Assembly: GCF_018398315.1 (NCBI RefSeq)
Contig: NZ_JAHBRW010000002.1
Location: 46,637-110,636 of the forward strand
Reading direction: 5' to 3'
DNA: 64,000 nucleotides
Source of the DNA: Chelatococcus sp. YT9
GTDB taxonomy: Bacteria; Pseudomonadota; Alphaproteobacteria; Rhizobiales; Beijerinckiaceae
Shown: positions 53,269-61,961 of the stretch, piece by piece
Layout of the letters: each line of letters begins with the position of its first letter
Position numbering within the stretch: position 1 is the first letter of the stretch
The notes under the pieces: generated by a model
What the model was told of the DNA's origin: nothing
Database searches by the model: none
The model's input: the letters and a program-made list of their open reading frames with translations, nothing else
Made by a program: the position numbers and the translations under genes

Positions 53269-55701
53269 TCAAATATCAGTAACACGCAGGCGCAACGCAT
53301 TCGCGATGACGCTGACGGAGGACAGCGCCATGGCCGCCGCCGCGATCACCGGCGACATGAGGATGCCGAACAGGGGATAGAGCACGCCGGCGGCGATGGG
53401 CACGCCTGCCGCGTTGTAGATGAAGGCAAAGAAGAGATTCTGCCGGATATTGGCCATCGTCGCCTGAGAGAGGAGCCGGGCGCGGACGATGCCGGTGAGA
53501 TCCCCCTTCAACAGCGTGACGCCCGCGCTCTCGATGGCGACGTCGGTGCCGGAACCCATCGCGATCCCGACATCGGCGGCGGCGAGTGCGGGCGCGTCAT
53601 TCACACCATCCCCAGCCATGGCAACCACCCTGCCCTCCTGCTTGAGTCTCTCGACGACGGCGCTCTTGGCGTCCGGCAGCACGTCGGCCTCGACGTCGTC
53701 GATCCCGAGGCGGCGCGCAACCGCGTCGGCGGTCGTGCGGTTGTCACCGGTCAGCATGACGACGCGGATACCATCCTTGCGCAGCGTCTCAAGCGCAGCC
53801 GGGGTCGTTGCCTTGACGGGATCAGCGATTGCGAAGATGCCGGCTGCCTTATCGGCGACGGCGATGAAGATAGCCGTCGCCCCTTCGGCGCGGAGCGCGT
53901 CCGCTCTTTCGACGAGTGCGTCCACCCGAACGCCATGTTCAGCTAGAAACCCCGCGTTGCCGAGTACGATCGACTTGCCCGCGACGGTGCCCAGCGCGCC
54001 CTTACCGGTTGGCGAGTCAAAATTGGTCACATCCGGGATGGTAATGGACCGGCCCTCCGCCGCTGCAACGATTGCCGCCGCCAGGGGATGCTCTGCCGCA
54101 CGCTCGACGCCGGCCGCCAGACGCAGGATCTCGTCCTCGGTCCAGCCATCGGCCGGAACGATGGCGGTCACCGACGGCTTGCCTTCGGTCAGCGTTCCCG
54201 TCTTGTCAACGACGAGGGTGTCCACCCTCTCCATGCGTTCGAGAGCTTCGGCATTCTTGATGAGAACGCCGAGCCCCGCGCCCTTCCCGACGCCGACCAT
54301 GATCGACATCGGAGTGGCGAGGCCGAGCGCACAGGGACAGGCGACGATCAGCACCGCAACGGCCGCCACCAGCCCATGGGCGAGGCGCGGTTCCGGCCCC
54401 CATACACCCCAGGCGATAAAAGCAAGCGCCGCGATCGCGATGACGAGGGGCACGAACCAGCCCGATACCGTGTCGGCGAGGCGTTGGATCGGCGCACGCG
54501 AACGCTGGGCATCGGCAACCATCTGGACAATGCGCGCGAGCATCGTCTCGCTGCCGACCTTCTCTGCACGGATCACCAGCGCACCAGTCTGGTTAAGCGT
54601 GCCCCCTGTGACACGATCGCCCACAGTCTTGGTCACAGGCATGGATTCGCCCGTGACCATGGCTTCATCCAGGGAGGAGCGCCCGTCCTCGACGATGCCG
54701 TCGACCGGCACTTTCTCGCCGGGCCGCACCCGAAGCTTCTCGCCGACCACGATGGTATCGAGTGGCACCTCCGCATCCCGGCCATCCGCCTCTATACGCC
54801 GCGCCGTCTTCGGCGCGAGATCAAGCAAGGCCTTGATGGCGCCGGATGTCTGCTCGCGAGCCCGGAGCTCCAGAACCTGTCCCAGCAGCACGAGCACGGT
54901 GATCACGGCCGCCGCCTCGAAATAAACGGCAACGGTGCCGTCCATACCCCTGAACGCCGCGGGAAAGAGGCCGGGCGCCAATGTGGCAACCACACTGTAA
55001 GCCCAGGCCACGCCGGTGCCCATTGCGATCAGCGTGAACATGTTCAGGCTGCGATTGACGAGGGATTGCCAGCCCCGCACGAAGAATGGCCAGCCTGCCC
55101 AAAGCACAACGGGCGTCGCCAGCGCGAACTGGGCCCAGATCGAGACGGCGGGCGGCACGAGGTGATGAATAACGGGCAGGAGATGGCCGCCCATCTCCAG
55201 TACGAAAACCGGCAACGACAGGACCAGACCAACCCAGAAGCGGCGCGTCATGTCCTGGAGTTCAGGACTTGGGCCTGTTTCAAGCGTCGCGACGATGGGC
55301 TCGAGCGCCATGCCGCAGATAGGACAACTGCCTGGGTCCGTGCGTCTGATCTCCGGATGCATCGGACAGGTATAAAGAGTTACAGGCGGCTGGGCGGTCA
55401 CGCCCGGCGCGCGCCCTCCATGACCGTGCTGGTGCCCCCCGTGGCAGGCCGTCTCCTTCGCGTCTTCATGGCCACATTCGTGACCGCCTTGCCCGTGGCC
55501 GTGGTCATGGCCATGCCCGGGGTCGTGGCCATGTCCGTGACGATGTCCATCATGCGCAGTTGTCGTCCCCGGCTCACCAGAGTGCCGTTCATCAGGGCCG
55601 CGATTGTGCTCGTGATGCCGCATCTCCTCGGGATCTTTACCCATCGGACGATGATGCTCGTGGCTCACCGCTGCTGGTGCGCTGGATTTGTCCATCTTCA
55701 T
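53269..55701 (-). CDS. heavy-metal P-type ATPase (P1B, copper-type) with His-rich N-terminus
   Basis: 810 residues. Residues 1-100 are packed with His, Gly and Asp (repeats like [15 protein letters not shown]). A heavy-metal-binding CPMHPEI...[10 protein letters not shown] domain follows at about 110-135. There is no CxxC HMA domain. The transport core has the CPC motif ([12 protein letters not shown]), phosphorylation site DKTGTLTEG, the P1B-type AEHPLAAA and [11 protein letters not shown]. The CPC motif indicates export of Cu(I)/Ag(I); the His-rich tail could buffer or sense Cu, Ni or Zn. Upstream, in the same direction, is a small conserved protein. Confidence 0.93.
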   Translation of the reverse strand: MKMDKSSAPAAVSHEHHRPMGKDPEEMRHHEHNRGPDERHSGEPGTTTAHDGHRHGHGHDPGHGHDHGHGQGGHECGHEDAKETACHGGHQHGHGGRAPGVTAQPPVTLYTCPMHPEIRRTDPGSCPICGMALEPIVATLETGPSPELQDMTRRFWVGLVLSLPVFVLEMGGHLLPVIHHLVPPAVSIWAQFALATPVVLWAGWPFFVRGWQSLVNRSLNMFTLIAMGTGVAWAYSVVATLAPGLFPAAFRGMDGTVAVYFEAAAVITVLVLLGQVLELRAREQTSGAIKALLDLAPKTARRIEADGRDAEVPLDTIVVGEKLRVRPGEKVPVDGIVEDGRSSLDEAMVTGESMPVTKTVGDRVTGGTLNQTGALVIRAEKVGSETMLARIVQMVADAQRSRAPIQRLADTVSGWFVPLVIAIAALAFIAWGVWGPEPRLAHGLVAAVAVLIVACPCALGLATPMSIMVGVGKGAGLGVLIKNAEALERMERVDTLVVDKTGTLTEGKPSVTAIVPADGWTEDEILRLAAGVERAAEHPLAAAIVAAAEGRSITIPDVTNFDSPTGKGALGTVAGKSIVLGNAGFLAEHGVRVDALVERADALRAEGATAIFIAVADKAAGIFAIADPVKATTPAALETLRKDGIRVVMLTGDNRTTADAVARRLGIDDVEADVLPDAKSAVVERLKQEGRVVAMAGDGVNDAPALAAADVGIAMGSGTDVAIESAGVTLLKGDLTGIVRARLLSQATMANIRQNLFFAFIYNAAGVPIAAGVLYPLFGILMSPVIAAAAMALSSVSVIANALRLRVTDI

Positions 55702-55799
55702 AACCGCCGCGTGTCGTTATGCGATGATACGTCAGATCTTCACAGATTGGGCTCCCTTCCGCGAATGTCCACCCGGGGCAACCGGCGAGACCCGAGCTG

Positions 55800-56180
55800 T
55801 CAAAGCGGCTCGACCGAAACAATCTGATAAGTATGCATATGCTCGTCATCGCGGATCGAGACATATTCTCCGGGCTGAAAGCTTTCCTTGTTGAAGCGGA
55901 AGCCGGATTCGTCGTCCGCATCGCTACCGCGGTCATAATCGAAATACCAGCTCCCGCCAGGCTTACGCGCGAGACGACCATGCTGATCGGCCTCATGCGC
56001 GCGAAAACGCCGGACGCGGCAATGCTCGGCATGCTTCTTCCAGGTCGTGGCGTCGATATGCCCGTCTGCCATGAGCGGCGCGGCAAATTCGTAGCCGTCG
56101 AGGGGGCTTCCCACTGGATGGCCCGGTTCGCGCGCCAGCTCCAACCTGATCCTGCGGAAATTCGCGGGTAGCTCAACCAT
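55800..56180 (-). CDS. conserved hypothetical protein
   Basis: 126 residues, no signal peptide or membrane segment. It starts MVELPANFRRIRLELAREPGHPVGS and has a middle rich in His and Arg (WKKHAEHCRVRRFRAHEADQHG) and a C-terminal beta-rich part (GEYVSIRDDEHMHTYQIVSVEPL). I do not recognise a characterised family. It lies 98 bp upstream of the metal ATPase in the same direction, so co-transcription is likely. A role in metal handling would be guesswork. Confidence 0.75.
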   Translation of the reverse strand: MVELPANFRRIRLELAREPGHPVGSPLDGYEFAAPLMADGHIDATTWKKHAEHCRVRRFRAHEADQHGRLARKPGGSWYFDYDRGSDADDESGFRFNKESFQPGEYVSIRDDEHMHTYQIVSVEPL

Positions 56181-56572
56181 GTCAACCTCCTCATCAGCCG
56201 GGCTGCTTTGACCGCCCCGAAATGCTCAATATCAACGCGGCACACCGCGCTGCCGTTGCGGTGATGCTTGCAGCTAAGCAGAAACTATCTGTCCCGTCCT
56301 GATCCTGATCAAGAAGTCGTTGTCGAGCGAGCCGACCGCCAGATACTCGCACCCGACGCCATTTGGTTGACTTACGCGGTTATCTTATGTCTTATATAAG
56401 ATAGGAATACCGACGGCCCACCGGGATGATGCGCCACACAAGCTGGTTCACGCCTCGCTGCCGTAGATCAAAGCCCTTCTCATTGGGACCGGGCTGGGAA
56501 AGGCGCTTGCGGCCCATCTCTGTGTCTCGGGCAAGGGCGGCGCGATCATCATAGGGAGGTTGGGACAGTCCC
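56181..56572. other. 391-bp divergent promoter region upstream of suyA
   Basis: Separates the conserved hypothetical gene (leftward) from suyA (rightward). The central part has an A/T-rich palindrome (56381-56403) that recurs elsewhere in the sulfolactate cluster. No small gene or RNA recognised. Confidence 0.6.
56381..56403. promoter_or_regulatory. candidate sulfolactate-regulon operator, site 1
   Basis: TATCTTAT (56381-56388) is the inverse of ATAAGATA (56396-56403). The core TCTTATATAAGA (56390-56401) is a perfect 12-bp palindrome. The 12-mer TTATATAAGATA (56392-56403) recurs exactly upstream of the Bug receptor gene and, with one change, upstream of the GntR/UTRA gene. It lies about 170 bp before suyA. 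Confidence 0.65.
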
Positions 56573-56860
56573 ATGAGCATTCCGCAATGCCTCGTTCACA
56601 CGCCCCAGGACAGCTGCGGGGTCGTGGTTGTTGAGGATCTGAAGGCCGGCAGCGAAATGCTGTGTCTGATCACCGAGAACGACACGACCTTCACGCTCAT
56701 GGCCGCCCATGACGTGCCGATCGGCCACAAGGTCGCCCTCAAGGACATCAAGGCTGGCGACACCATTGTCAAATACGGCGAGGACATCGGCAAGGCGATT
56801 GCTGACATCGCGAAGGGCGAGCACCTGCACGTTCATAACGTCAAGACAAAGCGCTGGTGA
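56573..56860 (+). CDS. suyA: sulfolactate sulfo-lyase small subunit (SAF domain)
   Basis: 95 residues forming a single SAF domain ([20 protein letters not shown]...[30 protein letters not shown]), as in the small subunit of UxaA-family lyases. Split UxaA-type enzymes include SuyAB, which cleaves (2R)-3-sulfolactate to pyruvate and sulfite, and some sugar-acid dehydratases. The adjacent pair of sulfolactate-dehydrogenase-like genes favours SuyA. The ATG follows a good GGGAGG. Confidence 0.78.
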   Translation: MSIPQCLVHTPQDSCGVVVVEDLKAGSEMLCLITENDTTFTLMAAHDVPIGHKVALKDIKAGDTIVKYGEDIGKAIADIAKGEHLHVHNVKTKRW

Positions 56861-56871
56861 GGATCAAGGCC

Positions 56872-58113
56872 ATGCAAAGCAATTCGGAAGCTGCGATCGC
56901 CGCTTCGGCCGCCCAGACAAAGGCCCTCTTTGCCAATGGCGATTACGGCAAGCTGACGTTCCATGGCTGGAAGCGCGAAAACGGGCGGGTGGGTGTACGT
57001 AACCACGTCGTCATCTTACCGCTGGACGACCTGTCCAACGCCGCCTGCGAAGCGGTTGCCAATGCGATCAAGGGTACGCTCGCGCTGCCGCACGCGTACG
57101 GCCGCCTGCAGTTCGGCGAAGACCTTGATGTCTTCTTCCGCACGCTGATCGGCGTCGGCTCGAATCCGAATGTCGCCGCGGTGGTCGTGATCGGCATCGA
57201 AGAGGGCTGGACCAAACGGGTGGTCGACGGCATCGCCAAGACTGGCAAACCCGTAACGGGCTTCGGCATCGAGGGCCACGGGGACATCGCGACGATCGCG
57301 CGCGCCTCCTATGTCGCCAAGCAATACCTGCAATGGGCAACCGAGCTGCAACGGGAAGAATTCCCGATCAGCGAGCTCTGGGTCTCGACGAAATGTGGCG
57401 AATCCGACACCACGACCGGCCTATCGTCTTGCCCGACTGTAGGCAACATGTACGACAAGCTGATCCCGAAAGGCATCTACGGAGTGTTCGGGGAAACCTC
57501 CGAGATTACGGGCGCCGAGCACCTCTGCAAAGCGCGCGCCGCGACGCCGGAGCTTGGTGAACGCTGGTACAAGATGTGGAAGGCCTATCAGGACGACGTG
57601 ATCGAGGCGCACAAAACTGATGACCTTTCCGACAGCCAGCCGACCAAGGGCAATATTGCCGGCGGGTTGACGACCATCGAGGAAAAGGCGCTCGGCAATC
57701 TCGAGAAGATCGGCCGAACGTCGAAATTCATCGATATTCTCGAGCCGGCCGAAATGCCTGCGCGAGGCCCCGGCCTCTACTACATGGACACCTCGTCGGC
57801 AGCCGCTGAATGCGTGACGCTCATGGCGGCTGGCGGCTATGTTGTCCACACCTTCCCAACGGGCCAGGGCAATGTGATCGGCAACCCGATCCTGCCGGTT
57901 ATCAAGATCACCGGCAATCCGAAGACCATGCGCACCATGTCCGAGCATATCGATCTCGACGTGACCGGTATTCTGCGCCGCGACCAGACGCTGGAAAGTG
58001 CTGGCGACGCCCTGATCAGCATGATCCAGCGCACGGCCAATGGCCGCCTGACCGCTGCGGAGTCCCTCGGTCACCGCGAGTTCGTCATGACGAAACTCTA
58101 CCGGAGCGCCTGA
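56872..58113 (+). CDS. suyB: sulfolactate sulfo-lyase large subunit (UxaA family)
   Basis: 413 residues from the ATG at 56872 (GAGG nine bases upstream); a GTG at 56857 overlapping the suyA stop is the alternative. The UxaA/SuyB pattern is clear: [20 protein letters not shown] at the N-terminus, [20 protein letters not shown] in the middle (iron-binding Cys region) and [22 protein letters not shown]. Acts with SuyA as a dehydratase-fold lyase releasing sulfite and pyruvate. Altronate or galactarate dehydratase remains possible, since the fold is shared; neighbours make sulfolactate the better reading. Confidence 0.8.
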   Translation: MQSNSEAAIAASAAQTKALFANGDYGKLTFHGWKRENGRVGVRNHVVILPLDDLSNAACEAVANAIKGTLALPHAYGRLQFGEDLDVFFRTLIGVGSNPNVAAVVVIGIEEGWTKRVVDGIAKTGKPVTGFGIEGHGDIATIARASYVAKQYLQWATELQREEFPISELWVSTKCGESDTTTGLSSCPTVGNMYDKLIPKGIYGVFGETSEITGAEHLCKARAATPELGERWYKMWKAYQDDVIEAHKTDDLSDSQPTKGNIAGGLTTIEEKALGNLEKIGRTSKFIDILEPAEMPARGPGLYYMDTSSAAAECVTLMAAGGYVVHTFPTGQGNVIGNPILPVIKITGNPKTMRTMSEHIDLDVTGILRRDQTLESAGDALISMIQRTANGRLTAAESLGHREFVMTKLYRSA

Positions 58114-58196
58114 GCCGTCTTCGAAATTGTTCCGAACCTTGTACTGAGCTCGGCGCCAGCCGGGCTCAGCTCTATGGACCTCTCGAGGCCAAGCCA

Positions 58197-59132
58197 ATGA
58201 TCGTGATCAGCGAATTCATGGATGAGGAAGCGATCCGCAGCGGCCTCAACGGGTTTGAGGTCCTCTACGATCCCAGTCTCGTCGACCGCCCGGACGATCT
58301 GGCCGTCGTGATCGGTCAGGCAGACGCGCTCATCGTCCGCAACCGCACGCAGCTGCGTGGCGCCCTGCTCGACGCGGCACGCAACCTCAAGGCAGTCGGA
58401 CGGCTCGGCGTCGGCCTCGACAATATCGATGTGGCTGCTTGCAAGGCACGCGGCATCGCCGTCTATCCGGCGTCCGGCGCCAACGACACATCTGTCGCGG
58501 AATACGTCATCGCCACGGCGATGTTGCTTCTGCGCGGCGCGTACGGCGCCAGCGCTGAGGTGGCGTCCGGAGCCTGGCCGCGCAATGCCCTTATCGGCCG
58601 CGAGATCGCCGGTAAGCGGCTCGGCCTCGTCGGCTTTGGCGCGATCGCCCGCGAAACCGCGAAGCGCGCGGCCGCCCTTGGCATGACGGTCACCGCTTAT
58701 GATCCCTATCTGCCGCCGTCCGCCGAGGCGTGGACGCAACCCTGGGGACGTGTCGAGGCGCAGCCTCTGGACAGGCTCCTGACCGAGGCTGACGTGGTAT
58801 CGCTGCATGTGCCGCTGACCGATGAAACGCGTGGGCTGATCGACAACGCCGCGATCGCCCGCATGAAGAAGGGCGCGCTCGTCATCAATGCGGCACGGGG
58901 CGGCGTGGTGGATGAAAGCGCCATCGCCGCCGCGCTTCGCGCCGGCCAGCTCGGCGGGGCGGCGCTCGACGTGTTCGCGGAAGAACCGCTCACCGCAGGC
59001 CGTGGTGCGGGCTTCGCGGGCACCCCCAACCTCATCTTGACGCCGCATATCGCCGGGGTAACGGTGGAATCGAATGTGCGCGTCTCGTGGGTGACGGTGG
59101 ACAACATCCGCCGCCATCTCGCCGGGGCATAA
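58197..59132 (+). CDS. slcC: D-2-hydroxyacid dehydrogenase, (S)-sulfolactate dehydrogenase-like
   Basis: 311 residues from the ATG at 58197. The NAD motif GLVGFGAIA lies near residue 145. Catalytic residues are visible: Arg in NAARGGVVDE, Glu in LDVFAEEP and His in LTPHIAG. It belongs to the D-isomer-specific dehydrogenase family (PGDH-like, without the regulatory ACT domain). SlcC of Chromohalobacter oxidises (S)-sulfolactate to 3-sulfopyruvate; position next to SuyAB and a ComC-like gene supports this. 83 bp after suyB. Confidence 0.75.
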   Translation: MIVISEFMDEEAIRSGLNGFEVLYDPSLVDRPDDLAVVIGQADALIVRNRTQLRGALLDAARNLKAVGRLGVGLDNIDVAACKARGIAVYPASGANDTSVAEYVIATAMLLLRGAYGASAEVASGAWPRNALIGREIAGKRLGLVGFGAIARETAKRAAALGMTVTAYDPYLPPSAEAWTQPWGRVEAQPLDRLLTEADVVSLHVPLTDETRGLIDNAAIARMKKGALVINAARGGVVDESAIAAALRAGQLGGAALDVFAEEPLTAGRGAGFAGTPNLILTPHIAGVTVESNVRVSWVTVDNIRRHLAGA

Positions 59133-59150
59133 CCCAGCCGAAAGCAAGCC

Positions 59151-60143
59151 ATGCCTGTCCTGTCACTCGTCGAAGCGCGAGATCTCGTCGCCGCAGCCCT
59201 CGTCCGCTCCCGCGTCAATGAGGCCAATGCCGCGAGCGTCGCCCGCGCGCTGGTCGCCGCCGAGGCGGACGGGCTGAAGGGCCACGGCCTGTCGCGCGTG
59301 CCGAGCTATGCAGCCCAGGCCAAGGTCGGCAAGGTGGATGGCTTTGCCCGGCCCGTCGTCACGCGGCCGGCCCCCGGCGTCGTCGCGGTCGATGCCGCCC
59401 ATGGCTTCGCCTATCCGGCACTCGATGCCGCGCTCGATGCCCTGCCGGAGGTCGCGCGCAGCCAGGGCGTCGCCGTCGCCCCCATCCGCCATTCGCATCA
59501 TTGCGGCGCTGCCGGCCACGCTGTCGAGAGGCTGGCGGAGGGTGGGCTTGTCGCCCTCATCTTCGCCAATACGCCGGCCGCCATCGCGCCCTGGGGCGGT
59601 TCCCGCGCGGTGTTCGGCACCAATCCCATCGCCTTCGCCTGCCCGCTCGCCAACGCGGCCCCCATCGTGGTGGACCTGTCCGTGTCCAAGGTGGCGCGCG
59701 GGAATATTCTCGCGGCCAAACAAAAGGGCGAGCCCATTCCCGCCGGCTGGGCCCTGGACGCATCCGGACAGCCGACGACTGATCCGGACGCAGCGCTCAA
59801 GGGCACGATGCTGCCCCTAGGCGACGCCAAGGGCACCGCGCTCGCGTTGATGGTGGAGCTTCTGGCCGCCGGCCTCACCGGCGCCCGCTATGCCGCGGAG
59901 GCTTCATCCTTTCTCGATGCCGAGGGGCCACCGCCGGACACCGGGCAACTGATCCTGGCGCTTGACCCCGCCCGCCTCGGTGGCCCCGGTGCCACCGCCC
60001 GTTTCGCCGTGCTCGCGGAGGCGATCACCGCGCAGGACGGCGCCCGCCTGCCGGGCTCCCGCCGCCTTGCCCTGCGCGCCAGGGCCGAAAAGGACGGCCT
60101 GACCGTCGCCGACGGCCTGCTCTCCGACATTCGGGGGCTTTAG
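59151..60143 (+). CDS. comC: malate/L-lactate-type dehydrogenase, (R)-sulfolactate dehydrogenase-like
   Basis: 330 residues of the Ldh2/MDH2 family, which has its own NAD(P) fold. Family features include the catalytic His region IRHSHHCGAAGHAVERL near residue 111, GTNPIAFACP, and VVDLSVSKVARGNILAAKQKGEPIPAGWALD. ComC in this family interconverts (R)-sulfolactate and sulfopyruvate. Together with the SlcC-like enzyme it would convert the (S) isomer to the (R) isomer that SuyAB cleaves. It begins 18 bp after slcC, so co-transcribed. Confidence 0.77.
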   Translation: MPVLSLVEARDLVAAALVRSRVNEANAASVARALVAAEADGLKGHGLSRVPSYAAQAKVGKVDGFARPVVTRPAPGVVAVDAAHGFAYPALDAALDALPEVARSQGVAVAPIRHSHHCGAAGHAVERLAEGGLVALIFANTPAAIAPWGGSRAVFGTNPIAFACPLANAAPIVVDLSVSKVARGNILAAKQKGEPIPAGWALDASGQPTTDPDAALKGTMLPLGDAKGTALALMVELLAAGLTGARYAAEASSFLDAEGPPPDTGQLILALDPARLGGPGATARFAVLAEAITAQDGARLPGSRRLALRARAEKDGLTVADGLLSDIRGL

Positions 60144-60495
60144 CCAACCGGCATTCCGACAGGACCAAGTAACCCTCCGTGTCATGTCATCGGCGCGCAG
60201 ATTCAACTAGCTTGATGACACGACAGAGCTGTCGCGTTGATCCCTCCCTAGGGGAGGGTGGCCTCGCGTCAGCGAGGTCGGGTGGGGATACGCTGGAGAA
60301 CGAACCCTCAAGCCGGCAGCCGTTCCTGCCCTTCGGTCGGATCAAAGTCAGCTGGCCCCACCCGGCGCCTGCGGCGCCACCCTCCCCGGAGGGGAGGGAT
60401 CATTGCGGCGCGAGTGACGTAGAGACACAAGGCGGACGGGCACGCCGGAACCGAAAGGCCCGCGTGCCCGGAACACTTGCATCAGTTCTTCTGCA
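60144..60495. other. 351-bp intergenic gap between convergent genes
   Basis: Lies between the comC-like stop and the Bug-receptor stop. Nearly half is a 165-bp palindromic element (60238-60402), which may also end transcription from both sides. Around 60480-60505, CTTGCATCAGTTCTTC and GCATCAGTTCTTC form a short direct repeat at the very end of the receptor gene. No gene recognised. Confidence 0.6.
60238..60402. repeat. 165-bp palindromic repeat element, ends TGATCCCTCCC/GGGAGGGATCA
   Basis: Outer inverted repeats of 11 bp are perfect (60238-60248 and 60392-60402). Next inward, AGGGGAGGGTGG pairs with CCACCCTCCCC and CGGGTGGGG with CCCCACCCGG. Two local hairpins sit inside (CCTCGCG-TCAG-CGAGG and GGCGCC-TGC-GGCGCC). 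Non-coding. It resembles the nested palindromes dispersed between genes in Hyphomicrobiales; copy number unchecked. Confidence 0.72.
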
Positions 60496-61473
60496 TCAGT
60501 TCTTCGGCCCGTTCTCTCCAATGACAGCGCGCCAGGTCGCGATCTCCTTGGCGAATTGGGCTTGATGCGCGGCTGGCGTTCGCTCTCCCGTGGGGAAAAG
60601 CTGCGTGCCGACTTCTGCGAAGCGTGTTTGCACGTTCTTGTCGTCCAACGCCTTCTGCAGCGCCGCATTGAGCTTGGCCACCACGTCGGGCGAGGTCCCC
60701 GCTGGGGCGTAGATTCCGTGCCAGATGGTAAAGGCGAAGTCCTTGAGGCCCGTCTCCTGCAATGTCGGCAAGTCCTTGAGAACCGGCAGCCTCTCCTGCG
60801 AGGTCACCGCGAACCCTTTGACAGTGTTACCCTCGATCTGCGGAACGGCTGTTGTCGACTGGTCACACAGCACGTCCACTTGCCCGCTCATCAGATCGTT
60901 CATCGCGGGGCCGGTGCCGCGATAGGCAACCTGCGTGAACGTGACGCCCAATGCCTTCTGCAAAAGCAGGGTGCAGAGATGTGAATTCGATCCGACGCCG
61001 GCATGGGCGAGCGTGGCCTTCATCCCGTCCGCCTTCAGTTTGGCTGTGAGGCCCGCGGCATCGGTCGCCAGATAATCCTTTTTCGACATCAGGACCATCG
61101 GCCCGGAATTGACAAGTCCGATGGGGGCGAAGGCCGTTGCCGTATCGTAGGCGAGCTTCGGATAGAGCGATGCTCCGGCCGCGAGAGCCACATGGTGGAT
61201 GAGCAGCGTGTAACCATCCGGATCCGCCTTGGCGACGCGCGCGGCACCGGACGTCCCGCCGGCCCCCGCGACATTCTCGATCACGACCTGTTGTCCAAGC
61301 GTTTCCGACATGGACTGGCCAATAAGGCGCGCGATCGCATCGCTCGGGCCTCCCGCCGCGAAAGGAACAACCAGTGTTATGGCTCGTGAGGGATAGGATT
61401 GCGCTTGGACCGCGCCACCCGCCGTCGCTACCGTCATAAGACCGGCCACAATCGCCTGCATCAATATTCGCAT
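60496..61473 (-). CDS. Bug-type tripartite tricarboxylate transporter receptor
   Basis: 325 residues from the ATG at 61473 (GGGAGGA upstream); longer in-frame starts add no signal sequence. Signal peptide ends near GGAVQAQS. The mature protein starts YPSRAITLVVPFAAGGPSDAIAR, the Bug/TctC signature, and has GTSGAARVAKADPDGYTLL. These receptors feed TctAB-type permeases. In Chromohalobacter the sulfolactate importer SlcHFG is of this type, so this may be the SlcH counterpart. No TctA or TctB gene lies within the window. Confidence 0.88.
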   Translation of the reverse strand: MRILMQAIVAGLMTVATAGGAVQAQSYPSRAITLVVPFAAGGPSDAIARLIGQSMSETLGQQVVIENVAGAGGTSGAARVAKADPDGYTLLIHHVALAAGASLYPKLAYDTATAFAPIGLVNSGPMVLMSKKDYLATDAAGLTAKLKADGMKATLAHAGVGSNSHLCTLLLQKALGVTFTQVAYRGTGPAMNDLMSGQVDVLCDQSTTAVPQIEGNTVKGFAVTSQERLPVLKDLPTLQETGLKDFAFTIWHGIYAPAGTSPDVVAKLNAALQKALDDKNVQTRFAEVGTQLFPTGERTPAAHQAQFAKEIATWRAVIGENGPKN

Positions 61474-61631
61474 CGATAAATTCCTCCCGCCGTTTGTTGG
61501 CGTTGCAATATGTCCGCCGTTGATACGCACGGTTCGTCGACCAGACTGACGCTGGCTTGGAACAAAAAAGATGTCGTTTAGCCGCCTCGGGTTGATACGC
61601 AGCCACGAGCGCGGAGCGATAATATAACAGA

Positions 61632-61643
61632 TATCTTATATAA
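61632..61643 (-). promoter_or_regulatory. candidate sulfolactate-regulon operator, site 2
   Basis: TATCTTATATAA on the plus strand, i.e. TTATATAAGATA on the minus strand: an exact 12/12 match to the site upstream of suyA, in otherwise GC-rich DNA. About 160 bp upstream of the Bug receptor ATG. Confidence 0.62.
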
Positions 61644-61831
61644 CACGAGGATTGGCTTGCGTCCGCCATAGGACTTCCATGAGGCCTGCAGGGCAACTTC
61701 AGCGCGTCCAGTTGACGAGGAACCCAGCCGTTCGCAGCCTCGTGGGGTTAATGGGCTGTCCGACGCACGTCCCATCCCAAAGCGCAGATCTCGGAAAGGC
61801 GAGCGAAGCTCTCTCTTTTGTCTCATAAATG

Positions 61832-61843
61832 ATATAAGATAAC
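61832..61843 (+). promoter_or_regulatory. candidate sulfolactate-regulon operator, site 3
   Basis: TGATATAAGATA, 11 of 12 matching the sites upstream of suyA and of the Bug receptor gene. About 120 bp upstream of the GntR/UTRA gene, so it could mediate autoregulation. Confidence 0.52.
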
Positions 61844-61961
61844 TCTTCCCGCGAACTTGCCGCGGAGCATGCGCGTCAGTGGCGCTGAAAATCGCACCTG
61901 ACCCTGGATGAGACAGACACAGTTTTGCGGGCATCTTGCCCGAGGGTATCAACGGAAACGC

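Larger units (their letters stand above)
61474..61961. other. 488-bp divergent promoter region with two operator-like sites
   Basis: Lies between the Bug-receptor start (leftward) and the GntR/UTRA start (rightward). It holds two A/T-rich sites matching TTATATAAGATA (61632-61643 on the minus strand, 61832-61843 on the plus strand), 200 bp apart. No gene is convincing here; leftward open frames crossing it are Arg-rich shadows. Confidence 0.6.

Noticed and set aside
56573-58113. Altronate dehydratase (UxaA) as product of the SAF and UxaA-family pair
   Set aside because: The fold is the same, but no uronate or aldonate genes are nearby, whereas two sulfolactate-dehydrogenase-like genes and a Bug receptor are. 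Kept only as an alternative.
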